A DNA stretch of 64,000 bases, taken from positions 1 to 64,000 of the forward strand of contig JADPYG010000002.1 in NCBI GenBank assembly GCA_017654735.1. Direction: 5' to 3'. Position 1 is the first letter of the stretch. Every line of letters starts with the position of its first letter. Under the pieces are notes generated by a model. It saw nothing but the letters and a program-made list of their open reading frames with translations, was not told where the DNA came from and searched no databases. This DNA comes from Vishniacozyma victoriae (lineage: Eukaryota; Basidiomycota; Tremellomycetes; Tremellales; Bulleribasidiaceae). A program made the position numbers and the translations under genes. Positions 33,737-44,191 of this stretch are shown here, piece after piece.

Positions 33737-33789
33737 AGTTGTATAATTGACAAATCCCACGAAATAGGGTTGTATGATTGCCAAATCCC
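33727..33789. repeat. imperfect 31-bp tandem duplication across a stop codon
   Basis: The segment from CACGAAATAGAGTTGTATAA (about 33727) is repeated from CACGAAATAGGGTTGTATGA (about 33758) with a few substitutions. The first copy contains the stop codon of the Ser/Pro-rich gene, so the duplication places a second copy of the gene end in its 3' flank. Confidence 0.65.
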
Positions 33790-33994
33790 ATGAATAATTG
33801 CTTGACATCAATGATTCACGGGTGGTTAGGTACATGATGAAAGAGTGGCATAAGGTAAACAAATGCTATATTCATGCGTGTACTGCTAACGGCTAACGTT
33901 GACTGATATTTTAATGTGGTATGTTACACCTCCCTCCGCTTTCATCTCGTATGTATTGTATGATATATGGTATACACACTACCCGCCCAATCCT

Positions 33995-36191
33995 TTAACA
34001 AGAGCACTCGTGAGCCTTGACGGGGTTACCGTTGGTCTATCATCAGCTTCATCCAGTATCGGGAGTGATTAACTTACACCATTGACGACATGTCCATTGA
34101 CGGGTACACCACCAGCCTTGACGGCAGCTGCCTCTGTCTTGTCAAGACCATTGGTCTTCAATGAAGCAGCAGAGTCACCGTTGGTGTTGCCGTTGGCATA
34201 CTTCTTGGGGTCGACTCCAAGATCTCCAGCATCGACGTATGCCTCCTTTCCATCTCCGGAACCGAAGCGGGACTTGATGAATTCCTTGTGGGTCTTCAAT
34301 GCCGATTTGAGCTCCTCGATAGGGACGTCGTTGAGGAACTCGCACTTTCCAAACTCGCCATTTGGAACAGCGAATCTCTGCTTTCCGTCTCGGGTCTTCC
34401 TGATATCGTCAGCTATGATCTATACGTCGAGCGAAGACAGATTTTCGGATTCTCGGATAAATGTTGGGGATTGATGATGGGTTGGATGACTCACTTGATA
34501 GCCTCAGTAGCGACCTCGAGGAGCTCCTCGGTGAAGTCCTCGTGATCCATTGACAAGCCAACGGAAGAAATGAGGGTGAACCACTGATCTCGCTGTTCGT
34601 CGTTGATCATCTTTCGAGAGTGAGCGAGGGTGATGGAGTAAGCCATATCGATCTGTCATTAGCTACTATCAAGTAAAGGAGAGGGTGGACTCACGGTGAT
34701 AGCATGTCCATGCCTCAATGGGATAGTAGGAGTCAACTCGAGGGTAGGACTCCAAGTATGTCCGTAGGCAATGACTCGGTCAAGACCGAGTTCGTGGAGG
34801 TTGGGTGACTCGAGCTCCAGCATGGTCTCGATACCTCGCTCGCAGATCTCCTGACCGGCCTTCTTGAGCTCGTCGTCTCCCTCCTTGTGGCCGAAACCAG
34901 TCTCTACTAGCTTAGGACCGTACTTGACTAGGAGGTCCCAGACGGCCTTGTCTCCGACAGTAGCGATCTTGATGAGTTCTGCGAAACCGTTTCGGACCTG
35001 TCCGACGGGTAGTGTCTTGAGGAAAGAGAAATCGAGGAAGGTGTGTAGGGGTGCGTGGTAGGCTCCGAGTCTGCTTGTCAGCGGACGCTCGGGAGATACG
35101 ATTGAAAGGGTTGGGTCGGGGATGGAGGGCAGTATAGACACCAAGCATCGCGTAGGAGGTACGGAGTGAGTGAGAGTGGGAAACTCGGACTACAGAGTAG
35201 GGTGATGGTGTCCGGAAAGGATGAGTGGAAGGGGGAAAGGAGAAGTGACATACCGGTTCTTCAACTTCTTGTGGTTAAGTCCGACTAAACATCAGCGACC
35301 ATTCATCACATTTCCTGGTACACTGGCTATAGCCAAATGTAATAGAAGGAAACAGGATTTACCCTTGATAGAAACACTAGCATCGATCAAACCAATCAAG
35401 GTAGTTGGGACTCGGATAAAGTTCGAAGATCGTCGGTAGGAAGCACAAGCGTATCCAGCGACATCGGTGACTAATCCTCCTCCTACCACTAGAACGGGCT
35501 CTGTTCGGATGGTTCCAAAGGAATCCATAGCATCTACGATCTCTAGCATGGTCTGAGAGTCAGCTGTGGCCCCTTAATCCTCCTGGGAGAGTGTTTAAAA
35601 GTGAAAATCCGAGATTTCGATGATTCGGAGATTCATTTCCAAGAAGGGGTAGAGGACGGCTGACTTACGTCCATGGTCTTGTGGAGCTCTCCTCCGTTGA
35701 TGACCTTCCATGTGATTTCGATCTTGTTGTGATCGAAGTACTTCTGGATCTGGTCTTTGTAGATGGGGTGAACGACTGGTTGTTAGCGTCATCATGGGGA
35801 CAGGGCCAGGAGAGGAGTGGAGAGGTGGCAGCTGCGCGAGGAGGGGGTGGGAAGGAGAGCGGGGAGATGACGAGGTGAGCAGCTTGGAAGAGGTGGTTGA
35901 GGTGTGAATGTCTCGTCGTGACCAAATCTCCTTCGCTGGTCATGTCTCACTTCCCCAGCTGCAAGGCGCACCTCCAGCCCCCTTTGCCCAATGAAACAAA
36001 GAGAGAAGAGACTCACTGGTATCAATGACGATCAAGACCCTCTGCCACCTCTCGTAGATCTCTGCAAGCTTTCCATGCTTGGTGTCGAATACAGGGGTGT
36101 CGAAGTGGAAGTTGTACTTCAAAGCTTCGTATCCCTCGACGACGATGGATCCCTTGGAATCCTTGGTGACTTTGGCGGTAAGGTCAGACAT
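33995..36191 (-). CDS. sugar-phosphate cyclase of the dehydroquinate synthase family (DDGS/EVS type)
   Basis: About 475 residues in roughly seven exons. Dehydroquinate-synthase fold marks in order: [30 protein letters not shown] (NAD-binding, GGG-x2-D), [42 protein letters not shown] (metal E), [12 protein letters not shown] and RHGHAI (two metal H). In dehydroquinate synthase itself the second site reads GHTFGHA...HGEAV. The GHTWSP/HGHAI form is that of sedoheptulose-7-phosphate cyclases making 2-demethyl-4-deoxygadusol or 2-epi-5-epi-valiolone. That is the first mycosporine step, using NAD and a divalent metal. Choosing between DDGS and EVS needs alignment. The first intron is about 240 bp. 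The last inferred intron (GTAAGT near 34073) adds a tail ending HECSC. It is divergent from the O-methyltransferase. Confidence 0.88.
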
Positions 36192-37263
36192 GTTGAATGT
36201 TTATAGTATTGTATGGGGTTGTGTTGGTGAGATGCTAATGATTAGCTAATATGGGTGGGGACAATTAACAGAGTGGGGACAAGAACTTACAATCGGATAA
36301 TGATAAGAAAAACCAATGCTTCACGCAAGTCAAGCGGTATATATACCCATACTTTACCGCCCTCTGATCTCATCGACGCTACTCCGGCCTACTGAAAGCG
36401 AGGCATGCTTCGATGGCATCACCACCTCTATCGATCGTTCACATTCATCGATCCTTTCAAGGCCGATTCCTCTGCTCGATCCCCCCTTGAACTGTTTCCC
36501 CATATGTTGCCCAGGTCGTGGCGTTGTGGGAACCCTCATTCCAGCTTGACCTGTGTTATGCGGCAAGGGAACGTTTATAATTACTTCCTTCCCTCTTACC
36601 CTCTTGAAAGGGGTACCGGCAATGGCTTGGTTTCATCTGTATCCGAATCCCGTAGTCAAGTCGATCCTTGAATGATGTCGTGATGTTTGCAATAGATCGG
36701 GTCGTACGGCTCTCGATCGTCCTTTGATGGAACATGTCATGGTTCTGGTGACCGAATTGTTGAAGTCTAAGCAGAAGCGAGAGTAGTATGTGTGTATGTG
36801 AGGTGGGGGGAATAAGGGCACGGGAATATGAACAGGACCAGGTGGAGTAGAACAAGAGAGAGTACAGTTAAGGTTAGTTCAGGTACAACACGTTGTGAGA
36901 AAAGGGGTAAAATGTTATCTAAATACTATTTTGAGTAATTCTTCATGTACCGGTGTCTAAACACCTTGGTTTCTCTCTCCTCTCTCCCTTTCTCTTCTCG
37001 CAGCTATTGCCGGTCGATCTTGATGCACTCCTCGATCCTCACCTACCCCCCTTTGAATACAATTACTACGATGGGTAAATCGATTGATCGATGAATCTGA
37101 TACCGGCTATTCAATCAAAGGTGGAGGTTGCATGAGGTCATTCCAGCGAACCTAGACTCGTGGATGCATGGATGATATGGAAACGAGGTAACACTGGAGT
37201 CAAGTACAAGCAAGCACGTTCGTAAGGTAGACTATCACTCTCACGTTCCCATCATCAACAATA
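36192..37263. promoter_or_regulatory. divergent promoter of cyclase and O-methyltransferase
   Basis: A spacer of about 1.07 kb. TATATATA at 36338-36345 lies about 150 bp upstream of the cyclase start. A pyrimidine-rich tract at about 36968-37004, ending TTCTCGCAG, resembles the CT tracts of highly transcribed fungal promoters or a leader intron acceptor. ATCGATTGATCGAT at 37079-37092 is a near-palindrome of two ATCGAT units, upstream of the O-methyltransferase. Short GATC/CGAT-rich elements of this sort occur in fungal light-response sites, but here that is only a guess. Confidence 0.4.
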
Positions 37264-38832
37264 ATGCCCGGCACTGCACCACCCAAGTATCACGGTAAGT
37301 CCTCTAATCCCTCAGATTCACAGCTGACAAGGCAGAACCGGTCCAAGGGACCGTATACCATGGAGACGGTCGAGAAGAAGCATTGCTCAAACACCTACAA
37401 TCCCTACCAGCCCTTTCATCCGATGAAACAAAAGACCTCTCGCTTCAGGACAGGTCGCAGAGGGTACTAGATGCTATTCACGAGTTTGGGAAAGGGGAGA
37501 ATAGGTACCTCATGAGTGTTGGGGATACAAAGGGGAAACAGGTCGAGCAGATTATTAAGGATAAGAAACCGAAGGTCAGTCTTGCTCGGTATGATTAGGG
37601 TGTCGAGTAGAGTACAGCGTGGAAGAGCGAAGAGTGGGACAGAGTGCGTAATGGGTGGAGAGACCATGAGCTGTACATTGGTAGGAGGGGAGAAGACGGA
37701 TTGATGGTGTAGCTGCGATGGAAAGGACACAGATTCATACTGGAAGGATCATCGCCAGGAGGCTCAGGGGCGGGAGAAGATGGACTGTCCTCGAGATTCA
37801 TGGGCGGATCTGTTGTCATGACTCATGGCGGATACACTGCCGGGGACATCGCTGACAAACAGTTGATACTAGAATTAGGTGCTTACGTCGGATTCTCAGG
37901 AGTATCATTCTCAAGGGTAAGTCCCTACACCTCCATCTCATCTTCAGTCGCATTTGAGAAGGAGACAGCTGACATTCAGCACCTATTCGAGGCCCACCCT
38001 GACTCCAAATATCCTGCGGAATGGTCCGAGACCGACGAACCAGGTACTAGGGCTGGATATGTCTCTTTGGAAAAGAGTGAAGTATACGTCAAGACCGCTC
38101 AGGGGGCTTTCGACCTAGCTGGACTAGGCAGAGTTGTCAAGGTGAGTACTCCTGATGTTCTTCCTCTTCGCCTAGGAGGGAGAGATGAAGGCAGACGGGA
38201 CTTGCACTGATCACAGTTCGTTATTGGCTCTTCAACCCCCAACCTCCGAAATCTACGAAAAACCCTCAATATGCCTAAACCACTTCAATTCGATATGGTT
38301 TTCTTGGATCATTTGAAACCGCTCTACACTGTTGATTTGAAGGTTATGGAGGAGGAGGGATTGATTGGACCTGTGAGTACTGCTCAACTATCAATTTTTG
38401 CTCCCTATTCCAACACTTTCTCTTGTATTTTCGCTTGCTCGTCATGTCTCCCTTCGTCCCTATACATACCCATCTGAACGACGCTGATATCAGGGAACTA
38501 CGATAGTAGCAGACAACGTAGTCAAACCCGGAAACCCAGCTTACCTATCCTACATACGAGCCACCCCCGCTCAAAAACGTAAATCCCTCTCATCACCCCG
38601 ATTAACCAAACAACCCCAAACTACCCCCAATCCAACATCTGATGATGCTTGGAATACCGCGTTTAGGGATGGACCATTGGAGGAGACGAGGTGGACACCT
38701 GAGGAGGCTGATGGGGTTGAAGCTGATGGTGTTCCGGAGTTGGAGTACTCTAGTGAGATGCTTGATGGGTGGGATCCTTATACGGGAGAGAAGGATGCTT
38801 GTGAGGTATCGGTCTGCATCAAGAAGGAGTAG
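37264..38832 (+). CDS. class I SAM-dependent O-methyltransferase (catechol O-MT-like), mycosporine MysB role
   Basis: About 325 residues in six exons, starting MPGTAPPKYH. An N-terminal helical part (GREEALLKHLQSLPA, RVLDAIHEFGKGENRYLMSV) precedes the SAM motif LELGAYVGFSGVSFS. GLGRVVKFVIGSS follows. FDMVFLDHLKPLY is the catechol O-methyltransferase-like metal/catalytic D region and TTIVADNVVKPG the next conserved strand. In cyanobacteria a methyltransferase converts demethyl-deoxygadusol to 4-deoxygadusol. The divergent cyclase supports the same role here. An intron of 288 bp (37575-37862) separates helix and SAM motif and is far longer than the rest. The C-terminal third is acidic and Pro/Thr-rich, ending VSVCIKKE. 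Alternative: a general catechol O-methyltransferase. Confidence 0.85.
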
Positions 38833-39692
38833 ATGTATGGACATCGGACATCTGCGGGAACATATACAGAAAAGAAGAAGTAGCGGAGTCAAAAATACAT
38901 GAATACATTGATCGCCCCGATAATCAAGATGAGCGACATCTTGCATTGAGATCTTTTTGACTTGTTTTTCTTTTCACACGGCTTGAGTGTCATGGTACTT
39001 ATGCTGGGCCGCTGACAGATTAGACGAGCCTATCCGACCCCCGAAACCGCCCAATATGACTATGCATCATCCCCGTCGAATTGAAAAAGCGACCCCGTCT
39101 TTCGACGATCTCGCAGATTGAACACATTTCCAACACCAACTCTCAGGGGTGGTTTAGGTGGTTTTGAACATTGACAACTTCGAAACACGGAGAAAGTCAT
39201 GACTATTGGAAGGGTTTTCCATCGAGACCTGGATGAGTAATTGGGATTTTCCTGGTTTCACCTGGAAGATGAGAGGATCGCTGGGCTCGCCACCCTTTTG
39301 TTACAAAAGGTATAACGAGATTGACTACCCCTGGATACTCACCGCCGCTTTTGTCCCTCTGAGATCGCCGATGGGGTAAATCTCAAAGGATCTCCTCAAC
39401 TAAAACCTCACATAGTCTAAGGGATACCCAAGGGGAAAGGCAAGAGTGACAGGATCCGTAGATCCACGCATCTCCCCTCGCAGGCTAATACAGGGGAAAT
39501 AGGCTGATTGCTTTCCCCTGGTTTTGGGCGATCTCTACCTTTCTCCTGGATCCCTGGCAAAGGGGGAAGACGTGGCAATGGTCAAATTGAACTTAGGGCG
39601 ACAGTCATCTATAAGAAGATCCGTCCCGGGATATCTTCGTCTCCATCAAATCCCTCGACGATTGTTGAAGAACAGCAGACCACCAGATCACA
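38833..39692. other. intergenic stretch, promoter side rich in AGGGG elements
   Basis: About 860 bp without a gene. The right half holds six AGGGG/CCCCT elements and a TATA box, listed separately. No other structure was recognised. Confidence 0.45.
39328..39615 (+). promoter_or_regulatory. six stress-response-like elements and TATA box upstream of a secreted-protein gene
   Basis: AGGGG or its complement CCCCT occurs at 39328, 39431, 39474, 39492, 39515 and 39561, followed by TATAAG at 39610-39615, about 78 bp before the ATG at 39693. AGGGG is the STRE bound by Msn2/4-like zinc-finger proteins in fungi. The density, six in about 240 bp, is higher than I see elsewhere in the window. Confidence 0.5.
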
Positions 39693-40174
39693 ATGAAATT
39701 GTCCCTATCTGCTTTTGCCGCCCTCGCCGCTGTTATGCCGGCCATTGCCAGCGAGCCACTTAAGATACCCATGGTCCTCACTGTCGTGACAAACTGGAAA
39801 GACGGCTCCGTGACCCTGCCTGGTGAAGCCCCCTTCGACATTGGCATTGATGGAAAGGGGGACGAGATATCGATTGTTGTCGGAGAATCAATCCAAACTT
39901 ATCAACGTGTTGGCGAGATCCACTTTGACAACATAGACCCGAACGACAAGAGGAGGGTTCAGTTTAGTAGACTCATTGAAGGACAGGGGACGACACGATC
40001 GGTGAACATCCCGCATAGTTCTAAAAGGAGCAGACTTGCTGATCAAGCTAGTACGATGTGGCAGTAGTCGACGATCCGGGAGTGAAGTTTGTGCACATCA
40101 TTCTGGATGGGGACTGGGATGCGAATATCAATGTGTACGACAAGGACTTTAGTCTAGTTTTCAACCAATATTAG
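39693..40174 (+). CDS. small secreted protein, family member 1 (143 aa)
   Basis: Two exons (39693-40001 and 40052-40174) give 143 residues. A clear signal peptide, MKLSLSAFAALAAVMPAIAS, is followed by a mature chain with alternating hydrophobic residues, as in a beta-sandwich (LTVVTNWKDGSV, EISIVVGESIQ). After the intron comes YDVAVVDDPGVKFVHIILDG. No cysteine is present in the mature part, unlike the other two members. Its paralogs at 40985 and 62407 have the same length, one phase-0 intron at the corresponding place and a similar layout. I recognise no described family. It is likely extracellular or wall-associated; function is unknown. Confidence 0.75.
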
Positions 40175-40984
40175 TCGGTGTAGCGTCCGTTGTACTGTAG
40201 GACATAGTATGTAGTGCGAATAGGTGTAGAGACGAAAGATCGTGAGACGTTTCAGTCCACTCCCTCAGGTTCAGCTCGGATCGCGCCTCTCCAAACAGGC
40301 TAGGCAGAGTACTGGTAGCATGTGCGAGGAGTGTTCGTCGAATTAGCATTCGCCAATTGCCGAGATATGCATTTGTTTTGAGTGGAGCTCGTCGCAAAGC
40401 TCAAGAAGAGCTATGACATGTGGGTAGATCTCCATCCACCTGTGCAACGGATCGCCGGCGGTCTTTCAGACACGATTTCAGGGTTGGCAGGATCTATGTA
40501 CAAAGGCTTGTGAGTCGCGATAGCTGCTGCCTCCTGAATCAATCGTGGATCACGTAGTCCGAGGAGATCCCAAACGCTCTTAACCCTGGAGTCTGAGAAA
40601 CGCATGTTCGAGCTATCGTCGATCCTAGGGGAGATTAGAGGGGATCTGGAGTGGATCACGTTCAATGATTGACGTGTACCCTTTGTGCAGGTGATCATGG
40701 TCCATCCCTTTCGTTGGATCGCCAACGGGTATGAAAGGTTCTTCGTTTGCGAGCTGGCATTTGACGGTACTTGTAACAGTTCTCCGCGCTCTGATCGACA
40801 GTATACCTTCACGGGATAATCGTCTCAGATGATCACCAGGGCTGACCGGGGTAATGGCGTGAGAATGGATATACAAAGCCTATTTGGTCAAAGAACTCTA
40901 TGAAGTCGCCAACTCGGTATTTGTTCTCTTTTCCCCACCGACTTACGAAAGACGAAACTGGAACTCACTCACCAATAAGCCAAC
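40175..40984. other. intergenic stretch between the two adjacent secreted-protein genes
   Basis: About 810 bp. Open frames on the minus strand (for example 40411-40812) lack an ATG start and family resemblance. No coding exon or repeat was accepted. Confidence 0.4.
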
Positions 40985-41456
40985 ATGAATTTTACAATCT
41001 CTGCACTTCTTGCCTTGATGGCAGCTGTACCCAGTCTCTCGGTCGACACCCTTTCGGAACGCTTGACTGTCACGATCGTCACCGATTACCCGGATGCCGT
41101 ATTCGACCCTCCCGACATCTCTCGCGATCAGTGGTCGACAGCCGTGTCAAATAGCGCGATTCTTGGTTTCACAAAAGTATACGATCTCTACTTCATCAGC
41201 GTCGATCCCAAGCATACCCTCGAGTTTGACGTTCGAAGGAAGGTGTGGGGTATACAGTACGAGCATCATGTAAGCATCTATGTTTCCAAGGAGAGGCGAG
41301 CTGACTCAGAATCAGTGTAAGGTCTCTGTTGTTGGAGACCCAGGTGTCGAACTCGTGTTTATCAAATTCACTGGGTTCGATGACTTCATTGTGGAGGGAT
41401 ATGCCGATCAGGTCAAAGTGGACTGTCAGAAAGTCCTAACCTCAATGTCAACGTGA
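40985..41456 (+). CDS. small secreted protein, family member 2 (141 aa)
   Basis: Two exons (40985-41269, 41316-41456) give 141 residues. The signal peptide is MNFTISALLALMAAVPSLSV. The mature chain begins ERLTVTIVTDYPDAVFDPP. After the phase-0 intron it reads CKVSVVGDPGVELVFIKF, closely matching the post-intron part of member 1 (VAVVDDPGVKFVHI) and the CKVS of member 3. It ends VDCQKVLTSMST, so it has two cysteines that could pair. It is a tandem neighbour of member 1 on the same strand. The family is unknown to me. Extracellular location is inferred from the signal peptide and the lack of other hydrophobic segments. Confidence 0.75.
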
Positions 41457-41772
41457 TAGGTCTTGTTACTTTTTGTGACAGCAGTATTACCAGACGGACG
41501 ATGTATCGATGCTATGGCAGGCGTTTATTGGTTTCATTGTGTTTATAATCCCAAGTAAGAGTGAGTGGACAATTGTCGTTGGAACGAGGCGAGATGAGCG
41601 GATAGATGAGGAGAGTGGCCAGTATCCTTGATACTGAGATGTGGTGGACTGTGAGCAAAGGTTTGGCCAGAACGTATGTGCGTCAGAGCCTAGACAAGGT
41701 CGCACCTTCGGCGAGAAGGTCGAGGGGGCAAAAGCGGTTAAAGCTGCTCTACATCACTGATGACGAGACGAC

Positions 41773-43908
41773 TCAACCATCAAGCTGAAACAGTCTAGCA
41801 CAAGTCGTTTCGGGAAGCGTTACCTTCAAGCCGCCTTCCTCCCATCCGCCCTCTGCCTCGAACTTGGAGGGGTATATCAGCTTCACCTTGACATTTGTCT
41901 TTCCCTCCCAGAACACTAACGGCAGTCGACATGTCGTGTCCCCACCTCGTCTCCATACGGTGATATACGCTCGATCGATCCCTTCCTCGTTGCATTTCAT
42001 TCCCAGTGCAAGCCATTTGTCTTTCCAAGTCGGTAGACCTAAAGGCCAGAACGGAGTCGCAGTGCGTAGATGATCTCTGAGACCCTTGTATACGTTCATT
42101 CCCTCATACACTAGGTCCAGCTGAGACTGGGACAGCGCATCTAATCGCCCACTGAGATGTATTCGACCAAGAAGACTGTTGGCGACGGTGAGAGCGTTGA
42201 TCTCGTCCGACCAATCGGGTTGGGCGTAAGCCCACGAAGCTCCTTGCTCGGGTAGAACAGCGGTGGGTATGGCGGCAGCGATCGCTGCGTAGTGGACAGG
42301 ATCTTGTTGGTCGCTGGTGGACTGCAGAGTGTGTGTACTGAGCATTGCGTAATCCATCCTCATACCCCCACTCGAGCAATTTTCGATGACAAGACCAGGG
42401 TGACGATCGAGTAGCCGACCCACCCAAGCAAGATAGGCTCTACTGTGACCTGCTTGACCCTCACCTGCACTGAAGCAGTCGATATCGGTGCCGAGGACAT
42501 GTTGGATGTTGTAGTCGAATTTGAAATATCCGACTCCGAGCCCGTTAACTAGTCGATCAATGACGCTATCCATCCGATCTCGGGTCGCTTGATGCCGATA
42601 ATCGAGATGATACCTGCCCGCTTCGACTATCCGGTTCCCATCTCGTTGGAGGTAGCATTCCGAAGGTAGAGGACTTGCAAGTTTGCAGTTGACGCCGATC
42701 ACCTCCGGCTCGATCCAAAGACCGGGTATCAATCCCGCCTTCTGAATTGTATCGAGAAGTTCTTTGAAACCAGACGGGAATCGCTTTTTCGAAGGTTCCC
42801 ATTCGCCTACATCGTACCACCAATCGGAGTCATCCGCATACCATCCAGCATCAATCACGAAGTACTCAGCACCAGACTTGGCTACCGGCTCGATCAACGC
42901 CAGAATTTTGTCCTCGGTCGGATCCCCCATCAAGCAATTCATGTAATCGTTGAAGATAATTGGGAGGTGGTTGTGGTCGGGATGAGGTCGGATGATGCTT
43001 CGCCTATAGGTGGTCAAAGCAGCGAAAGCGTCGTCGGTGGTAATCTTTCCTTCGAGGTGGACTAAAGCCGTCCAACAGGAGGTGAACGTTTCGCCAGGCG
43101 GTAACTTCATCCTCCAATCATGTCCGGCAGCTTCAGGCCCAGAGGTCGCGATGTACATGCTTTTCCCTAGATCCCCTATTTCCGAACGCCAAGCTCCACT
43201 GTTTTCCAACTGCCAGAGCCAGAGGTCCGAGCCGTCGTTGTGTTCCAGCATACCCATGGGTAAGTGACCGAGGGTGGTGAAGGTGCTTCGGTTCGAGAGC
43301 TCATAGAAGGCCTTGGAATCTCTGATCTCCGGCTCGAGGAAGCTGAATCCGAAATCGTCCAATCCTAATTCCGGCAGAGTGTTTTTTTGCCATTGGGCTT
43401 CCCGGAACCAGGAGTTCTTGGCGATCCACATTTCGTACGTATCCCACCAATTGCTCGTCGAGGTGACCCCGCCAACGGAAAGACTTGAAACTTGGTGGAT
43501 GATTGTGTCTTGGGATGAGTCGTTGCGTACACTACTTCGACTACGGAGGACAGGTCCAAGTCGCGACAATGCCAGATGGCTGATGACTGTCAACTCCGTC
43601 TTGCTATCATGCATTTCGACCTCCAGCAACTCCCAGTCATCGCTCGTCGAAGTCGTATGTTTGACATAGTGTAATCTCTGGCTGACAACTGAGCCGATGA
43701 GACAAGCATTCGTCTTTGGATGCGGCGCGTTTCCCTCCCCACTGACTCGGACTTCCACCAAAGACGAGTAGGTGATAGGGTCGACGCGCGAATGTCGCTC
43801 TCCTCCGATGAGTTTAGCCGATATCTCTTGGATGTATGGGTAGCTGTCTTTCGGGGTCGCGACAACCACTCTGAGGGCTGAGGTAGAGGCTTGGATAATA
43901 GCTGCCAT
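41773..43908 (-). CDS. GH36 alpha-galactosidase, intracellular type
   Basis: An intronless gene of 711 residues. After an N-terminal beta-sandwich the (beta/alpha)8 barrel carries PIIFNDYMNCLMGDPTEDKI, AEYFVIDAGWYADDSDWW and GLIPGLWIEPEVIG. The nucleophile is Asp465 in YFKFDYN, and the probable acid/base is Asp519 in ENCSSGGMRMDY, the KxDxN and CSSGG-x-RxD motifs of family GH36. It would release terminal alpha-galactose from raffinose-type sugars or glycolipids. There is no signal peptide (MAAIIQASTSALRVVV), so it probably acts inside the cell, perhaps on sugars brought in by transporters. The lack of introns in a 2.1-kb gene is unlike most neighbours and could reflect transfer. Confidence 0.92.
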   Translation of the reverse strand: MAAIIQASTSALRVVVATPKDSYPYIQEISAKLIGGERHSRVDPITYSSLVEVRVSGEGNAPHPKTNACLIGSVVSQRLHYVKHTTSTSDDWELLEVEMHDSKTELTVISHLALSRLGPVLRSRSSVRNDSSQDTIIHQVSSLSVGGVTSTSNWWDTYEMWIAKNSWFREAQWQKNTLPELGLDDFGFSFLEPEIRDSKAFYELSNRSTFTTLGHLPMGMLEHNDGSDLWLWQLENSGAWRSEIGDLGKSMYIATSGPEAAGHDWRMKLPPGETFTSCWTALVHLEGKITTDDAFAALTTYRRSIIRPHPDHNHLPIIFNDYMNCLMGDPTEDKILALIEPVAKSGAEYFVIDAGWYADDSDWWYDVGEWEPSKKRFPSGFKELLDTIQKAGLIPGLWIEPEVIGVNCKLASPLPSECYLQRDGNRIVEAGRYHLDYRHQATRDRMDSVIDRLVNGLGVGYFKFDYNIQHVLGTDIDCFSAGEGQAGHSRAYLAWVGRLLDRHPGLVIENCSSGGMRMDYAMLSTHTLQSTSDQQDPVHYAAIAAAIPTAVLPEQGASWAYAQPDWSDEINALTVANSLLGRIHLSGRLDALSQSQLDLVYEGMNVYKGLRDHLRTATPFWPLGLPTWKDKWLALGMKCNEEGIDRAYITVWRRGGDTTCRLPLVFWEGKTNVKVKLIYPSKFEAEGGWEEGGLKVTLPETTCARLFQLDG

Positions 43909-44191
43909 GATGCAAATGAAGAGTATGTAGAGATGAAAAGATGCCCGCAGTGTTGTGGATACACTGCAACGAAGTCGGCCCTACTTTGGGTGGGGTGGGT
44001 CGGCTAAGCGGTTATACGGGACTAGCGGGTGGGGAGGATGCTGGCGGACTCGGAGACTCGCGGAGGGCTCCGAAGACTTGGTCGCCAGTCCAGAGGTATA
44101 GTATCACTTTGAGATACCGCTGCATAAACTAACTATTACATGCTTACATGCTCCGTACGAAAGAGTGCGCACAGACATACAAATAATCCTC

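Noticed and set aside
40411..40812. 133-codon minus-strand frame between the secreted-protein genes
   Set aside because: It has no ATG start, no signal peptide and no resemblance to the flanking family.
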